From positions 282-6,029 of the forward strand of contig DDZI01000055.1 of the NCBI GenBank assembly GCA_002346305.1: a stretch of DNA of 5,748 nucleotides, given 5' to 3'. Below the pieces are notes generated by a model. It saw only the letters and a list, made by a program, of their open reading frames with translations, was not told where the DNA came from and did not search any database. The translations under genes and the position numbers were made by a program. The stretch comes from Actinobacteria bacterium UBA3012 (GTDB taxonomy: Bacteria > Actinomycetota > Actinomycetes > Nanopelagicales > Nanopelagicaceae). Each line of letters begins with the position of its first letter. Positions within the stretch are counted from its first letter, which is position 1. Below, piece by piece: positions 5,024-5,748 of this stretch.

Positions 5024-5748
5024 ATGAACAGATCAGGAAAAGTAACAGTTATTGGTTCAGGTTTTTACGGCTCAACAACAGCGCTACGCCTAGCTGAATA
5101 TGCCATCTTTGAGACCGTAGTACTTACAGATATTTTAGAAGGTAAGCCTGAAGGTCTCGCTTTAGATATGAACCAGTCTCGCTCGATTGAGGGTTTTGAG
5201 ACCAAAATTATTGGTGCGACGACAACCGCTGACGGCCAAGGCTATGGCGCAACTGCAAACTCTGATGTTGTTGTAATTACAGCAGGACTTCCTCGCAAGC
5301 CAGGAATGAGCAGAATGGATTTAATTGGTGTAAATGCCGGAATCGTTCGCGGCGTTGCAGAGAACATTGCAAAACATTCACCAAACGCCGTAATAATCGT
5401 GGTATCAAATCCTTTGGATGAGATGACTGCCCTAACCCAACTTGCTACCGCATTTCCTAAGAACCGGGTAATGGGGCAGGCTGGAATGTTAGATACTGCT
5501 CGCTTTACAAACTTTGTTGCAGAAGAATTAAAGGTTCCTGTCGCATCTGTGAAGACACTTACTCTTGGTTCTCATGGTGACACCATGGTTCCAGTACCAA
5601 GCCGTTGCACCGTAAATGGCAAGGCACTTACTGAGCTTCTCGATTTGGCAAAAATTGCAGAGCTAGTAGATCGAACTCGAAATGGTGGCGCCGAAGTTGT
5701 TGCGCTATTAAAGACAGGTTCTGCCTACTACGCACCTTCTGCAGCAGC
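5024..5748 (+). CDS. mdh: Malate dehydrogenase, LDH-like class, 5' part (3' end outside window)
   Basis: NAD-dependent malate dehydrogenase, interconverting malate and oxaloacetate in the TCA cycle. The 241 visible residues are open to the window end; about 65-75 C-terminal residues should be missing compared with ~310-residue relatives. Seen: Rossmann loop VIGSGFYGSTTA at 9-20; Asp36 in VLTDILEG, the acidic residue that favours NAD over NADP; the substrate loop GLPRKPGMSRMDL at 88-100, in which Arg91 marks a malate rather than a lactate enzyme (lactate dehydrogenases have Gln) and Arg97 binds substrate; SNPLD with Asn129; QAGMLDTAR with Asp157 and Arg160; catalytic His184 in GSHGDTMVP; and TGSAYYAPSAA at the edge. 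The motifs match the LDH-like, Chloroflexus-type MDH, not the 'GAAGQIGY' class familiar from Streptomyces and Mycobacterium. The start at 5024 is supported by a polypurine region just upstream. A 60-base spacer separates it from the preceding gene, so it may have its own promoter. Confidence 0.95.
   Translation, partial: MNRSGKVTVIGSGFYGSTTALRLAEYAIFETVVLTDILEGKPEGLALDMNQSRSIEGFETKIIGATTTADGQGYGATANSDVVVITAGLPRKPGMSRMDLIGVNAGIVRGVAENIAKHSPNAVIIVVSNPLDEMTALTQLATAFPKNRVMGQAGMLDTARFTNFVAEELKVPVASVKTLTLGSHGDTMVPVPSRCTVNGKALTELLDLAKIAELVDRTRNGGAEVVALLKTGSAYYAPSAA

Noticed and set aside
1..5748. CRISPR array, insertion sequence, tRNA or rRNA
   Set aside because: No spaced repeats, transposase motifs, terminal inverted repeats or RNA-gene signatures are visible, and almost every base is accounted for by the seven genes.

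Overview
The window is a compact stretch of core metabolism with seven protein-coding genes, all on the + strand: the 3' part of sucD, a DUF6350/PerM-like membrane protein, purN, purH, folD, a small DUF3017-like membrane protein, and the 5' part of mdh. I see no RNA gene, mobile element, CRISPR array, long repeat or convincing rho-independent terminator. Coding density is very high. The largest gap is 60 bases, in front of mdh.

Organism: the gene order sucD, DUF6350, purN, purH ... folD, DUF3017, mdh is an actinobacterial arrangement, and DUF6350 and DUF3017 are, to my knowledge, essentially actinobacterial families. The DNA is nevertheless AT-leaning (by eye GC is well below 50%, roughly low-to-mid 40s), genes abut or overlap, and spacers are short. 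This combination suggests a streamlined aquatic actinobacterium, for example the freshwater acI / Nanopelagicales group. The placement is inferred from composition and synteny, not from a marker-gene tree.

Layout: 1-651 is sucD, lacking about 75 N-terminal residues (the upstream neighbour would be expected to be sucC, outside the window). After 11 bases, 663-1760 encodes a polytopic membrane protein of the DUF6350 family, which includes mycobacterial PerM. Its stop codon directly touches the purN start (1761-2330). purN overlaps purH (2327-3865) by ATGA. After 22 bases comes folD (3888-4727), which overlaps the DUF3017-like gene (4724-4963) by ATGA. A 60-base spacer with a polypurine ribosome-binding region leads to mdh (5024 to the window end, C-terminus cut off).

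How the genes work together: FolD makes 10-formyl-tetrahydrofolate; PurN and PurH are the two purine-pathway enzymes that consume it, and PurH then closes the ring to IMP. Succinyl-CoA synthetase and malate dehydrogenase are TCA-cycle enzymes flanking this one-carbon/purine core. The two membrane proteins have no proven place in these pathways, but their positions, sandwiched in the unit and translationally coupled, make co-expression likely.

I did not find a clearly new biological system. The points most worth a second look are the LDH-like (Chloroflexus-type) malate dehydrogenase at a locus where better-known actinobacteria carry a different MDH class, the compact PerM homologue tied to purN, and the small coupled membrane protein behind folD.
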